Source of the DNA: Flavobacterium frigidimaris
GTDB taxonomy: Bacteria > Bacteroidota > Bacteroidia > Flavobacteriales > Flavobacteriaceae
Assembly (NCBI GenBank): GCA_900129595.1
Contig: FQWG01000001.1
Span: 248,001 to 312,000 of the forward strand
Reading direction: 5' to 3'
Length of the DNA: 64,000 nt
In this document: one piece after another, positions 26,504 to 35,225 of the stretch
How the letters are laid out: every line of letters begins with the position of its first letter
Numbering within the stretch: the first letter of the stretch is position 1
Made by a program: the position numbers and the translations under genes
Notes under the pieces: generated by a model
What the model was told of the DNA's origin: nothing
Database searches by the model: none
What the model saw: the letters and a program-made list of their open reading frames with translations, nothing else

Positions 26504-27062
26504 TTGATAGAAGTCTGCTCATCCTTTTCCCCCAATCCAAAAAGGATGAGCTTTATTGCTTGGCAATAAATTGACTTCTGATATCTTTGTTTTCTGATTT
26601 TTACATTGTTGTAACAATAAAATATCTTCTTTCGTTTTTCGCTATTGATGTTTCTAACCCACATCTTTCTATTCCCGAAGAAACTCAGTATGTAAGATTA
26701 GTACAGAGTGCGAATAATTATGAAGCAAAGGAAAACAATATCACATCCATAATACGTCAAAAAAACACCATAATAAGACATAATTTAGTTTTATGACAAA
26801 TGCTATTCTGATTAAAATTCAGTACTATAAAATGAATTTGTACCTCAATTGAATAGTAAATTAGTAGATTGAACAGTATGAAAATAAAATCATAAGAAAC
26901 TTTTTTGCAAAAATCCCCTGGTTACAGTTAAAATTTCAATTCATCATTTATTCAAAGTAAACTTTTTTTAATCCTGTCAGGTCAGACAAATATCACATTA
27001 ATACATATTAATACATATTACTGCTCCGCTGTTAATTTATAAATAATTGATTTACTGCAGTT
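26504..27062. other. Intergenic region, no convincing gene
   Basis: 559 bp. A 69-codon open frame at 26587-26796 has no start context and no recognised motif and was not accepted. Near 27001-27020 there is a perfect tandem pair of ATACATATTA. At 26975-26992 there is an 18-nt element (TGTC..GACA inverted repeat) that recurs at 36176-36193. Confidence 0.5.
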
Positions 27063-28058
27063 TTAATAATTTGAACTTTTAAAATCCTCAGAAGGTTTTC
27101 TTCCCAATTGTTGAAAATAAACTACAGTAAACAAACTAGCCTTTGGGTAACTTAATTTCCGTGCTACATCTGATACTTTAAAGAAATTCTCGCTTTTAAG
27201 AAGTTCATTGGCTAAAATCATTTTTTCTCTCAAAAAAAAGTTTTTTGGGGTAGTTTCAAACATGTTTTTAAATAAAAACTTAAACTTTGTAACTGACATT
27301 CCGGAAATCTCAGCCAAAAACGGCACGCCTGGAAATGCGCCAAACAAGTTGTTTAGCATATAATCCTTAACCATATTTAAAGTTTCAGCATCTTTCTCTG
27401 ATATACGATGAAGTATTGGGGCAAGATTAGAGTATCTGTCAATAAACTTGGCCAGTAATCGCAGACCTACCCCGTTAAGATAAATCTCAAAGGCAGGATC
27501 CAGGAATGATTTATTTTTTATGGCATGCATAATCAGCTTGCTTTTACTATCGATATGATCGTAAAAAAACAGTGTACTCTTATCACTTCTTATTTTTCGT
27601 TTCCCAATGTTTTCTAAATCTAAATTGGCGATTGATGTACCTAATAGTTCTTTACTAACAATTAACCGTATTGCAAAAACACGTTCCCCAATTACAGGCT
27701 GAAAAACATTTTCGATCGCATTGTCAAAAACTCCCAATCCCAGATTGGCTTTATATCCTATTTTGTGTTTGACACCATCAATACAGATGAGATTCATTTC
27801 GTCGCTAAAATCATAATGTATGATAAACAAATTATTATCTGATTTAAGCCTCCTTAAATGTATACTTTCATTAAATGTCATATCTAAAAGCACCACCGAA
27901 AGCCCGGGCGTTATTGTTGTGAAAAAAAATCCCCCCTCAGCCAGTTCTTTTGGTGCAATCAGTAACTTTTTATCAATTAATTCTACTCCAAATTGTTCCG
28001 CCAGTTCCTTTATCCAATCTGAGGACAAAGAATACGTGTGGTTAATTTCAATCATCAT
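27063..28058 (-). CDS. AraC-family regulator with unrecognised N-terminal domain (paralogue 1 of 3)
   Basis: 331 residues. The C-terminal AraC domain (about 235-328) shows FLAEISGMSVTKFKFLFKNMF and DVARKLSYPKASLFTVVYFQQLGRKPSEDF. The N-terminal 230 residues are not a cupin of the usual H-x-H type and have no membrane helix. They include conserved blocks AEGGFFF, GLSVVLLDMTF, FIIHYDFSDE and GYKANLGLG that recur in the next paralogue. It is very similar along its whole length to the product of 28577-29572 and more distantly to 29572-30555. A 518-bp gap separates it from the next copy, which suggests a tandem duplication. Ligand and targets are unknown. Confidence 0.82.
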   Translation of the reverse strand: MMIEINHTYSLSSDWIKELAEQFGVELIDKKLLIAPKELAEGGFFFTTITPGLSVVLLDMTFNESIHLRRLKSDNNLFIIHYDFSDEMNLICIDGVKHKIGYKANLGLGVFDNAIENVFQPVIGERVFAIRLIVSKELLGTSIANLDLENIGKRKIRSDKSTLFFYDHIDSKSKLIMHAIKNKSFLDPAFEIYLNGVGLRLLAKFIDRYSNLAPILHRISEKDAETLNMVKDYMLNNLFGAFPGVPFLAEISGMSVTKFKFLFKNMFETTPKNFFLREKMILANELLKSENFFKVSDVARKLSYPKASLFTVVYFQQLGRKPSEDFKSSNY

Positions 28059-28576
28059 TCTAAATGTTTAATTAAGATTTTCGAAAAAGATTTCAAGAAT
28101 CCTGCGACTCCACTATAAATGGAATCTATCTTTATAAATTAAAGTATGAGAAAGTGGAACAATAGTCTGTTCGTCCCCCTTTATGAGTTAATTATTTAGA
28201 AAGAAAAAAAGTAATAAGTCAGATATAAAAAATGGTTTGTTATTGATGGGAATAAACATAAACTCATTTTTAAATTTGAAATTTTAGTGAAACTGCCAGA
28301 GCAAAATAATTTCAATAAAACATGCTATAATACAATTGCAGATAAATTCTCCGAAGGCATTTTCCGACCTTACTTTTAATTAAATAATCAACATACAAAT
28401 AGACGTATTTTTTCAGTCCGATTACGTCATATAAACACCAGAATAAGGTTTTTTTAAAGGGTATTGTAAAAAGGCCAAGGACGATTTATTACTAAAACTA
28501 ACAGTAGAAATAAAGACTGAAAGAATTTGAATACGTTTGAATAAAATCAGTAATCAAAAGAATTACTAGTGCCGTT
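28059..28576. other. Intergenic region between AraC paralogues 1 and 2
   Basis: 518 bp, AT-rich, with no credible reading frame, hairpin or exact promoter box. It may be the worn remainder of the duplication that made the neighbouring paralogues, but no coding trace was seen. Confidence 0.45.
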
Positions 28577-29572
28577 TTAAAACTCTGACTTTAGAAAATC
28601 GTCAGCTGGTTTTCTTCCAAATTGCTGAGAATAGGCCGAAGAGAATTTACTTATTTTTGTGTAATTTAATTTGCGCGCAACCTCTGAAAGCTCATTAAAG
28701 TTTTCGCTTTTAAGAAGTTCGTTTGCCAAAATCATTTTTTGCCTGATAAAAAAATGATTGGGAGTCGTTGTAAACATTTTTCTAAATAAGGTCTTATACT
28801 TTGTAACGGACATTCCTGACATCTCTGCCAGCACATCGACACCGGGAAATCCGTCAAGTAAATTCTTGAGCATATACTCCTTTGTAAGTTGCAAAGTCTC
28901 AACTTCTTTTTCAGGTATATGATGGAGCATTTGGGCAAGATTAGAATATCTGTCGATAAAGTTGGCCAATAATCTTAAACTAACTCCCTGTAAATAAATT
29001 TCGAATGCAGGATCTGAAAAAGATTTGTTTTTTATCGCGTGCATGATTACTTTGCTTTCACTATCGATATGATCATAAAAAAACAAGGTGTTTTTATCGC
29101 CTTTTATTTTACGTTTATTCGTATTTTTTAAACTTGTATTGGCAATCGAATTAGTTAACAAATCCTTACTAACCAGCAAACGCATTGCAAAAATGCGCTC
29201 CCCGACAATGGGCTGAAAAATGTTTTCTATCGCATTATCTATAACTCCTAATCCCAGATTCGCCTTGTACCCTATTCTGTGTTTTATCCCGTCAACATGA
29301 ATTAGATTTATTTCGTCGCTAAAGTCATAATGTATGATATACAAATCATTATCTGACCGAAGTCTTCTTATACGAATGGGTTTGCCAAAAGTTAAGTCTA
29401 AAAGTACCACCGAAAGACCAGGCGAAACCTGTGAAAAATAAAAACCACCTTCCGCCAGTTCCGGCATTACTGTTAGTTTTCCGTCAATTACCTCCGCACC
29501 TTCTCCAAGCTGTTTGACATTGTCATATAGCCATTCAGAAGTTAACGAATATACATGACTTACCTCTTTCAT
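28577..29572 (-). CDS. AraC-family regulator with unrecognised N-terminal domain (paralogue 2 of 3)
   Basis: 331 residues, the closest relative of paralogue 1: both carry GLSVVLLD(M/L)TF, IIHYDFSDE(M/I)NLI, GYKANLGLG and FFYDHIDS in the same places. The AraC domain (about 235-328) has VLAEMSGMSVTKYKTLFRKMF and EVARKLNYTKISKFSSAYSQQFGRKPADDF. The start codon shares one base with the stop of paralogue 3 (TAATG), so translation of the two is coupled and they must be one transcript. A soluble cytosolic regulator; the shared N-terminal domain is probably a ligand or partner-binding module. Confidence 0.82.
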   Translation of the reverse strand: MKEVSHVYSLTSEWLYDNVKQLGEGAEVIDGKLTVMPELAEGGFYFSQVSPGLSVVLLDLTFGKPIRIRRLRSDNDLYIIHYDFSDEINLIHVDGIKHRIGYKANLGLGVIDNAIENIFQPIVGERIFAMRLLVSKDLLTNSIANTSLKNTNKRKIKGDKNTLFFYDHIDSESKVIMHAIKNKSFSDPAFEIYLQGVSLRLLANFIDRYSNLAQMLHHIPEKEVETLQLTKEYMLKNLLDGFPGVDVLAEMSGMSVTKYKTLFRKMFTTTPNHFFIRQKMILANELLKSENFNELSEVARKLNYTKISKFSSAYSQQFGRKPADDFLKSEF

Positions 29573-30555
29573 TATTCCAGTTGTTTAACAAAATCTTTTG
29601 GTGACATTCCGAAAAACTCTCTGAACTTTACAGCAAAATAAGAACTATTGGTAAAACTTAAACGATCAGAAACCTCTGTAATATTAAGTTGTCTTTCTTG
29701 CAAAAGTCGTTTTGCCTCTACAAGTTTATTGTTCAAAAAGAAGGAATTGGGTGTCATTCCCGTAATCTTTTTAAACAGTTTTTTATATTTAGATTCTGAC
29801 ATACCCGCTTGCTGCGCCAGAAATTCAATACTCGGAAACAGTTGAGTCAGGTTTTCTATTAAGTAAGATTGAGACTTTATAATTTGCGACAAATCATTTT
29901 CATTAATTTTATCAATCACAAGCTCTTCATAGGTCATTTTCTCGATATACTCCGCTAATAAATTCTGAACCGTTCCTCTTAGATAAAGATCAAAAACAGT
30001 ACCTCCAACTTCGTGACTTCGCAAATTCGCTAAGAGATTATAACTGTCATTGCTCATTCTGGTAAACTTAACTATAGTATTTAACTCAGGATTAAGAATT
30101 TCATCAGCATGTTCTTTTAAGGATGGATTGTTTTGAAAATATTCTTTTATAAGTGCCTTTTTTATAAAAATGCAAAGGGCAAAAGTTTTACTGCCTTCTT
30201 TAACAATATAATCGGAATATAAAGTACTGTCTAATATTGCTAAATTATAATTCCATCTCCCAATTGGATTCGCTACGTCATCTGATAACAAAACGGCTTC
30301 TCCTTCTGTAAGGTTGTAATAAAGACCAACAAAATCATTTGTATTGTTTTCTTGTCTTAAATGAATTTCTGAATTGTATACAACATCTATATACATCACT
30401 GAGATGTGCGGTCCCAGACTTAAAAAATATCTTTGTCCGCTATGAATATGATCCGGTACTAAAATAAAATTGCCCTCAACCTCTCCCTCAAGTTCTGAAG
30501 CCAAAGGTTCGACCCAGTCCAATTCTACTCCGTAGTGGTGCGTAATTTTTTTCAT
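29572..30555 (-). CDS. AraC-family regulator with unrecognised N-terminal domain (paralogue 3 of 3)
   Basis: 327 residues, more diverged than paralogues 1 and 2 but colinear. The N-terminus opens ITHHYGVELDWV and includes a 'SLGPHISVMYIDVVY' block that lines up with the GLSVVLLD block. The AraC domain (about 235-325) has FLAQQAGMSESKYKKLFKKITG and EVSDRLSFTNSSYFAVKFREFFGMSPKDFV. This last segment is nearer the classical AraC consensus than the other two, which end in GRKP. It is followed by paralogue 2 with a 1-bp overlap and preceded by a LuxR gene 123 bp away. A TAnnTTTG box at 30593-30600 suggests its own promoter. Confidence 0.82.
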   Translation of the reverse strand: MKKITHHYGVELDWVEPLASELEGEVEGNFILVPDHIHSGQRYFLSLGPHISVMYIDVVYNSEIHLRQENNTNDFVGLYYNLTEGEAVLLSDDVANPIGRWNYNLAILDSTLYSDYIVKEGSKTFALCIFIKKALIKEYFQNNPSLKEHADEILNPELNTIVKFTRMSNDSYNLLANLRSHEVGGTVFDLYLRGTVQNLLAEYIEKMTYEELVIDKINENDLSQIIKSQSYLIENLTQLFPSIEFLAQQAGMSESKYKKLFKKITGMTPNSFFLNNKLVEAKRLLQERQLNITEVSDRLSFTNSSYFAVKFREFFGMSPKDFVKQLE

Positions 30556-30592
30556 CCCTAAATTAAAATGTTTTTGGTAGTATTGTTACTAA

Positions 30593-30600
30593 CAAAAATA
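30593..30600 (-). promoter_or_regulatory. Candidate -7 box for AraC paralogues 3 and 2
   Basis: On the minus strand it reads TATTTTTG, an exact TAnnTTTG match 38 bp before the start at 30555. No -33 TTG at the expected spacing. Confidence 0.42.
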
Positions 30601-30677
30601 AAAGTTTTTATAGACACTTCTCATATACATGCAATATTATTATCAGCAATTAATTAAAAATGAAAATTTAAATTGTC

Positions 30678-31445
30678 CTACAATAAATTCAAAGCCTCAG
30701 CGGTTCGCACTGCTTCAATAGAATTATTGACCTGAAGTTTTTCTAGTATATTCTGTCTGTGCCTGTTTACAGTATTGATGCTTATATTGAGCTGATCAGC
30801 AATTCCTTTGCTGATTCCGCCTTTACTAATTAACATTAAAATTTCTTTCTCACGCAGTGTCAATAAATTAACACAGTTAATATAAGTGTCTACATAAAAA
30901 CTTTCTCCAGTTTTAGTATTGACAATTTTACCATCAATACCGCTTGCTGCTCCGTGTTTTTCAAACAAATAATTGTACAGACAAACCGCAAGCCACAAAC
31001 CTCCTTCTGAACTGTTTTTAAGATAAAAGCTGCGATGCAAAATACGCTGGTATTCCTTTTTAGCATTTAGGGTTCTGATTTTACATTTAGTAGCGTAACT
31101 CAATCTTTCTTCCGGGGCTACCGTTTTCAGGAAATTAAAAAACTCTAATTCTAAAAGATGTCTCTCAAAAAGGTCTTCAGGGTGAATGCGCTGGTAAATA
31201 TCTTCTTCCCAAATAGAATCAATTGTGAGATATCCCGAAATATCCATTTCGAAAAACCTTCCAAAATCACCTGTAAAAATATAGCTTTTATTGTCTGCCA
31301 GATTGGACAGCACCGCAACGGAATGATCAATTTTTACATATTCTTTGAGTGTCGTAATAGCTTCCTCTAACGATTGTCTGCGCGCATCCGGACCGTCTAT
31401 ACATTCAAAAGAAAAATTATCCTCTAATTTCGAGATGGGATTCAT
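30678..31445 (-). CDS. LuxR-type transcriptional regulator with PAS-like domain
   Basis: 255 residues. Residues about 40-185 look like the PAS-like domain common in Bacteroidota LuxR proteins (LADNKSYIFTGDFGRFFEMDISGYL, IDSIWEEDIYQRIHPEDLFERHLLELEFF). A GerE/LuxR helix-turn-helix at about 195-252 has LTLREKEILMLISKGGISKGIADQLNISINTVNRHRQNILEKL. There is no receiver domain, so it is not a classical response regulator. It is divergent from the secreted DUF1349 gene (164 bp apart) and upstream of the three AraC paralogues on the same strand. It may control either side. The inducing signal is unknown. Confidence 0.85.
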   Translation of the reverse strand: MNPISKLEDNFSFECIDGPDARRQSLEEAITTLKEYVKIDHSVAVLSNLADNKSYIFTGDFGRFFEMDISGYLTIDSIWEEDIYQRIHPEDLFERHLLELEFFNFLKTVAPEERLSYATKCKIRTLNAKKEYQRILHRSFYLKNSSEGGLWLAVCLYNYLFEKHGAASGIDGKIVNTKTGESFYVDTYINCVNLLTLREKEILMLISKGGISKGIADQLNISINTVNRHRQNILEKLQVNNSIEAVRTAEALNLL

Positions 31446-31545
31446 AAAAGTAATTCGTTTATTTTCTAATAGTATTGAATTACTATAGAGAGCGTTAAAA
31501 ATAGAAAAATATTTCGTTCTACCGCAAAATGGTTATAAATAACTA

Positions 31546-31576
31546 TTGTTCAAAAAATAACGAATCACCTACTTTG
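31546..31576 (+). promoter_or_regulatory. Candidate promoter of the DUF1349 gene
   Basis: TTG at 31546-31548 and TACTTTG at 31570-31576 with a 21-bp spacer. The -7 element is one base shorter than the TAnnTTTG consensus, so this is tentative. Predicted leader about 25-30 nt. Confidence 0.35.
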
Positions 31577-31609
31577 TAGATTATTAATACAATTCAAATT
31601 TAAGAAATC

Positions 31610-32260
31610 ATGAAAAGAATGCACTTAGTTTTAATCTTTATTGGCATTATGGCTGTAAAAGCAAATGCTCAAAAATTAAATTCGATGAACTGGCTTAACG
31701 AGCCAGCTGAGTGGGAAATAAAAGACAACAAACTCATTATGCAGGTTACGCCTCAATCTGATTACTGGAATAAAAGCCATTACGGATTTACAGTATATGA
31801 CGGACCATTTCGCTATACCGAAAGAAGCGGCGAATTTGAAGCTGTCGTAAAAATGAGCGGGGTTTATAAAACCAGATTCGACCAGGTTTGCCTGATGTTA
31901 CGAATAGATGAAAATAATTATATCAAAACAGGTGTCGAATATGTAGACGGTGTCTATAATATCAGCACGGTACACACGATCGATAAAAGTTCATGGAGTG
32001 TTATGGGATTAAAAGAAAAGCCTAAAAGTGTATGGATGAAAGCGGTACGCCGACTGGATGCTGTAGAAATTTTTTATTCTGTCGACGGAATCAATTACAC
32101 CATGACCAACACGGTCTATTTTCCGGAATACAAAACGGTACAGGTGGGTATGATGGCAGCAAGCCCAGACGGAAAAGGCTTTACGGCTACTTTCGAAGAT
32201 TTTAAAATTACACATCTTCCGGATCAAAGACGTTTAGAATGGTTAAAGAACAACCAATAG
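31610..32260 (+). CDS. Secreted DUF1349 (concanavalin-like) protein
   Basis: 216 residues. A signal peptide is visible (about 1-20, ending KANA). The rest fits DUF1349, a beta-sandwich related to concanavalin A-like lectin/glucanase folds: WLNEPAEWEIKDNKLIM, DYWNKSHYGF, FEAVVKMSG, DQVCLMLRIDENNYIKTGVEYVDG and VGMMAASPDGKGF. The family is usually linked to carbohydrate binding but has no established enzyme activity. Export to the periplasm or outside is likely. It is divergent from the LuxR gene, which is a plausible regulator. It stands alone; the next plus-strand reading frame is a 49-residue candidate peptide. Confidence 0.85.
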   Translation: MKRMHLVLIFIGIMAVKANAQKLNSMNWLNEPAEWEIKDNKLIMQVTPQSDYWNKSHYGFTVYDGPFRYTERSGEFEAVVKMSGVYKTRFDQVCLMLRIDENNYIKTGVEYVDGVYNISTVHTIDKSSWSVMGLKEKPKSVWMKAVRRLDAVEIFYSVDGINYTMTNTVYFPEYKTVQVGMMAASPDGKGFTATFEDFKITHLPDQRRLEWLKNNQ

Positions 32261-32340
32261 TAATTATAGCGTAACATTTGTAATGATATACAGTCTCTCC
32301 TTATAACAACTTTTAACTGAGCATCAAACAAACCTGAATC

Positions 32341-32490
32341 ATGGTAACAAAAATTTTATTATACATCGTTTTAATAATCCTTGCTCTTTGTCAAAAGGCC
32401 TTTTGTCAGCAAAGACACGAGGTCGCAATTTCTAAAATGGTAAATTTAGAAACAGACATCAGGAGAGACTTACATCAAAAAGCAGGATAG
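32341..32490 (+). CDS. Possible 49-residue secreted peptide
   Basis: An ATG-started frame of 49 codons. The first 22 residues form a credible signal peptide (MVTKILLYIVLIILALCQKA plus FC), then QQRHEVAISKMVNLETDIRR and HQKAG. No homologue is recognised. It could be a small exported peptide or the remnant of a longer secreted protein. The start has no clear Shine-Dalgarno, which is normal for this phylum. It lies 80 bp after the DUF1349 gene in a stretch with no other gene. Only the hydrophobic start argues for it being real. Confidence 0.35.
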   Translation: MVTKILLYIVLIILALCQKAFCQQRHEVAISKMVNLETDIRRDLHQKAG

Positions 32491-32609
32491 TATTCGAAAA
32501 CATTTTCCCTGTAAATGTCAAAACGTAAAAGTTAAAGAGCATGACGAGCAAACAGCTAATACACCGTTTTATAAAAATAACGTATACCTTTCAGAAAAAA
32601 ATAAAAAGA

Positions 32610-32825
32610 ATGAGAGATAAAGATAAATTTCTGGAAGTTTTAATAAAAAGTAACGGGCACCATAATGCAATTGATCTGGGCGCACAAATTGGACTTGACG
32701 AAAACGAGACAATGGAAATCATTACGCAGCTTCTTGCCGAATTCAAAATAGAATATGCTACAAATGGGGTTTGCGATTACAGTCTCATGAGAAGTAAAAA
32801 ACAGGCTAGAAAATTCAACTCATAA
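32610..32825 (+). CDS. Small winged-helix-like protein
   Basis: 71 residues from ATG 32610; an upstream ATG at 32541 would add 23 mostly basic residues and cannot be excluded. The sequence FLEVLIKSNGHHNAIDLGAQIGLDENETMEIITQLLAEFKIEYATNG has the helix-helix-helix-strand rhythm of a winged-helix DNA-binding domain, like small MarR/DtxR-type pieces. No family name is recognised. It lies 100 bp upstream of the DUF763 gene on the same strand. Confidence 0.5.
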   Translation: MRDKDKFLEVLIKSNGHHNAIDLGAQIGLDENETMEIITQLLAEFKIEYATNGVCDYSLMRSKKQARKFNS

Positions 32826-32900
32826 GAGAGCTCAATTTTGTGATGTTTTCCAGACTTTCAGAGTGTAGAATCGCACCATACGATTACAAGTTTTTTTACT

Positions 32901-32908
32901 TATTTTTG
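32901..32908 (+). promoter_or_regulatory. Candidate -7 box for the DUF763 gene
   Basis: TATTTTTG, an exact TAnnTTTG match, 18 bp before the ATG at 32926. No clear -33 element. The predicted leader is only about 10 nt. Confidence 0.4.
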
Positions 32909-32925
32909 TATCTAAATCCTATCAG

Positions 32926-34146
32926 ATGAAACGTTCCGGCACTGCAGATCTTCCATTACATTATGGGCATGTCCCTTTATGGCTTGCCGAGCGTATGTCT
33001 AAACTTGGTCTTGCCATTGTAGAAACTATTGCCATGGAATTTTCTACTGCTGAAGTAATCAGCAAACTAAGCAATCCTTTCTGGTTTCAGAGTTTTGGCA
33101 CTGTAATGGGAATGGACTGGCATTCTTCCGGAATTACTACTTCTGTTCTTGGCGCATTAAAGAAATCAGTCAACCCACATTCTAAAGAACTCGGAATCTA
33201 CATTTGCGGAGGCAAAGGCAAGAATTCACTCCTGACGCCACAGGAACTTTTATTTGTTGGCGAAAAAACGGGTCTTGACGGTAACAATCTTGCCAATTGC
33301 AGCAGACTTACTGCCAAAGTTGACAATACGGCCATTCAGGACGGATTTCAATTGTACCAGCATAATTTTATTGTCGATAATAAAGGGCAATGGGCCGTTA
33401 TTCAGCAAGGAATGAATCCCAACTCTCAAACAGCACGGCGATATCATTGGCATTCGCAGGATTTAAAGTCTTTTATAAATGAACCTCATACCTTTATATA
33501 CGGCGAGAATCAAGGGACTATTTTGAATCTTACTGCAGGCGCAGCGACAAAATCAAGAGAAGGTATCTTAGAATTATCAAAAGAATCACCATCGAAAATC
33601 ATCAAGGAAATGCAATATCTTTCGATGCCCGCGCATCACGATGTGAGAATGGAAGATGTTAATATGAAAAGACTCGGTGCCATGCTTTGGGCAACACATG
33701 AAAATAAGCCGGAGGATTTTGAAGAATTATTACTTTTAAAAGGAATGGGACCAAGAGCTTTGCAATCATTGGCATTGGTGAGCGAAATTATTTATGGCAC
33801 TCCTACCAGATTCGAAGATCCTGCCCGTTTTTCATTTGCACACGGCGGAAAAGACGGACATCCGTTTCCTGTTCCGGTAAAAATCTATGATGAGACAATC
33901 GATACTTTGCAAAGAGCCATCAATAGGGCAAAAATTGGTAATAGTGATAAAATACAAGCGATTCAGAAATTATCTGAAATTTCCAGAAAAGCAGAAGAAA
34001 GCTTTACACCCAATGATAACTTTGATGCATTGATTCAAAGAGAACGCGATGAATCGCACAAATATGGCGGCAGGACTATTTTTGGAGACGCGAAAACTCC
34101 CAAAACCAAACCTGCAAACCCTAACAATCAGCTGGAATTATTCTAA
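32926..34146 (+). CDS. DUF763 family protein
   Basis: 406 residues, full family length. It starts with the DUF763 hallmark KRSGTADLPLHYGHVPLWLAERM and continues with LSNPFWFQSFGTVMGMDWHSSGITTS, GIYICGGKGKNS and RYHWHSQ. Residues about 266-288 (LLLLKGMGPRALQSLALVSE, with K272-G-M-G-P) resemble a helix-hairpin-helix motif, which usually contacts DNA backbone. The family is best known from archaea and thermophiles and has no established activity. The conserved histidine and aspartate clusters would suit a metal-dependent enzyme, but this is inference. It is a single gene ending at a strong hairpin terminator. Confidence 0.85.
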   Translation: MKRSGTADLPLHYGHVPLWLAERMSKLGLAIVETIAMEFSTAEVISKLSNPFWFQSFGTVMGMDWHSSGITTSVLGALKKSVNPHSKELGIYICGGKGKNSLLTPQELLFVGEKTGLDGNNLANCSRLTAKVDNTAIQDGFQLYQHNFIVDNKGQWAVIQQGMNPNSQTARRYHWHSQDLKSFINEPHTFIYGENQGTILNLTAGAATKSREGILELSKESPSKIIKEMQYLSMPAHHDVRMEDVNMKRLGAMLWATHENKPEDFEELLLLKGMGPRALQSLALVSEIIYGTPTRFEDPARFSFAHGGKDGHPFPVPVKIYDETIDTLQRAINRAKIGNSDKIQAIQKLSEISRKAEESFTPNDNFDALIQRERDESHKYGGRTIFGDAKTPKTKPANPNNQLELF

Positions 34147-34159
34147 CTCCCATAAAATA

Positions 34160-34196
34160 AAAAAACCTTCAACTCGAATGATATTGAAGGTTTTTT
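34160..34196. terminator. Intrinsic terminator after the DUF763 gene
   Basis: Perfect 13-bp stem AAAAAACCTTCAA/TTGAAGGTTTTTT with an 11-nt loop, 14 bp past the stop codon. The A- and T-runs make it active on both strands. Confidence 0.85.
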
Positions 34197-34406
34197 ATTT
34201 GCGATGATTTTTATAAATCTACCTAAAGTTTTTTTGCTGTTATCCAATTATAAATAGAAATATAAAATTTATATGCTATTAATTAATGAGAGACTTTAGA
34301 TAAATCCTAAAAGATTATTTCTCGTAGCCATTATATATTGGCAGTAAATAATTTAAAACAGTACTATTGTCACATAAGGACTATACATAATAGGCTACAA
34401 CCTGAA

Positions 34407-35225
34407 TTAATTATGCAATTGATTTTTAAGCGCATACAGCTTGCTTCTAAGATTTTTTAGTAATAGAGGATCAAAAGCTTTGCCTTTTCCTTCATTCAAA
34501 AAGATCTTTTCTCCAATCGTAATCTTTAAAACATGCCCTTGCTTGTTAAAAAGTTCCGAGATTAGTTTGGAAGTCTGCAGCATGGGATGAATTGACTTTA
34601 GCATACTAAAGAAAAAACCATTGTTTCCGTGAAAATATATAGGTAAAATAGGCACATTTGCTTTGCTTATGATTTTACCCACCACAGGATGCCATTCCGG
34701 ATCCGTGATTTCACTAGTTTTAAAATTATAAGACGAAACTTCTCCGGCAGGAAATATGGCAACAGGAGTTCCTTCTGCAAGAGCTTTCAGTGTCATTTTT
34801 AGTCCTGTAATACTCGCGGAGTTCTGCACATTTTCAAATGGATTTACTGCAATAATACATTTCTCAAGATTCGGAATTTTCTTCAGTAAAAAATTCCCCA
34901 TATACATGGTATCAGGACGTACTTTTGCAATTGTACTTAATAAAGCCAGGGATTCGATACCGCCATAAGGATGGTTGGCAACTACTATAAAAGCTCCTTC
35001 ACTGGGAATATTCAATAATTCTTTGCCATCAAGCTGAACTTCTACACCAATTTTCTTTAAGACATGATTAGCAAAATCCGCACCTTCGAGATTTCCTGCC
35101 TCTTTTACAATCGTATTTAAATTGTTTATTTTCATTACTTTCATTAAATAAGAAGGTAATCCCGGAATAGGAATTTTAGAGAGACCAGCAATTTCAGAAA
35201 ATTTTTCTTTGGATATCAATGTCAT
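34407..35225 (-). CDS. Lysophospholipid acyltransferase family protein (PlsC-like)
   Basis: 272 residues. The acyltransferase core is FIVVANHPYGGIESLALL (79-96). His85 is followed after five residues by Glu91 in place of the usual HX4D, as in hemolysin-like and ornithine/glycine-lipid acyltransferases. The second block FPAGEVSSY and the third PILPIYFHGNNGF are in place. The reaction is probably transfer of an acyl group to a lyso-lipid at the inner membrane, either lysophosphatidate or, given the motif, an aminolipid precursor. There is no GNAT-type partner beside it to settle the choice. It is a single gene with a 388-bp spacer upstream. Confidence 0.8.
   Translation of the reverse strand: MTLISKEKFSEIAGLSKIPIPGLPSYLMKVMKINNLNTIVKEAGNLEGADFANHVLKKIGVEVQLDGKELLNIPSEGAFIVVANHPYGGIESLALLSTIAKVRPDTMYMGNFLLKKIPNLEKCIIAVNPFENVQNSASITGLKMTLKALAEGTPVAIFPAGEVSSYNFKTSEITDPEWHPVVGKIISKANVPILPIYFHGNNGFFFSMLKSIHPMLQTSKLISELFNKQGHVLKITIGEKIFLNEGKGKAFDPLLLKNLRSKLYALKNQLHN

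Noticed and set aside
26587..26796. 69-codon plus-strand frame in the spacer between two regulators
   Set aside because: No recognised motif, no promoter box, and its composition is that of the AT-rich spacer. A gene remnant cannot be excluded but is not supported.
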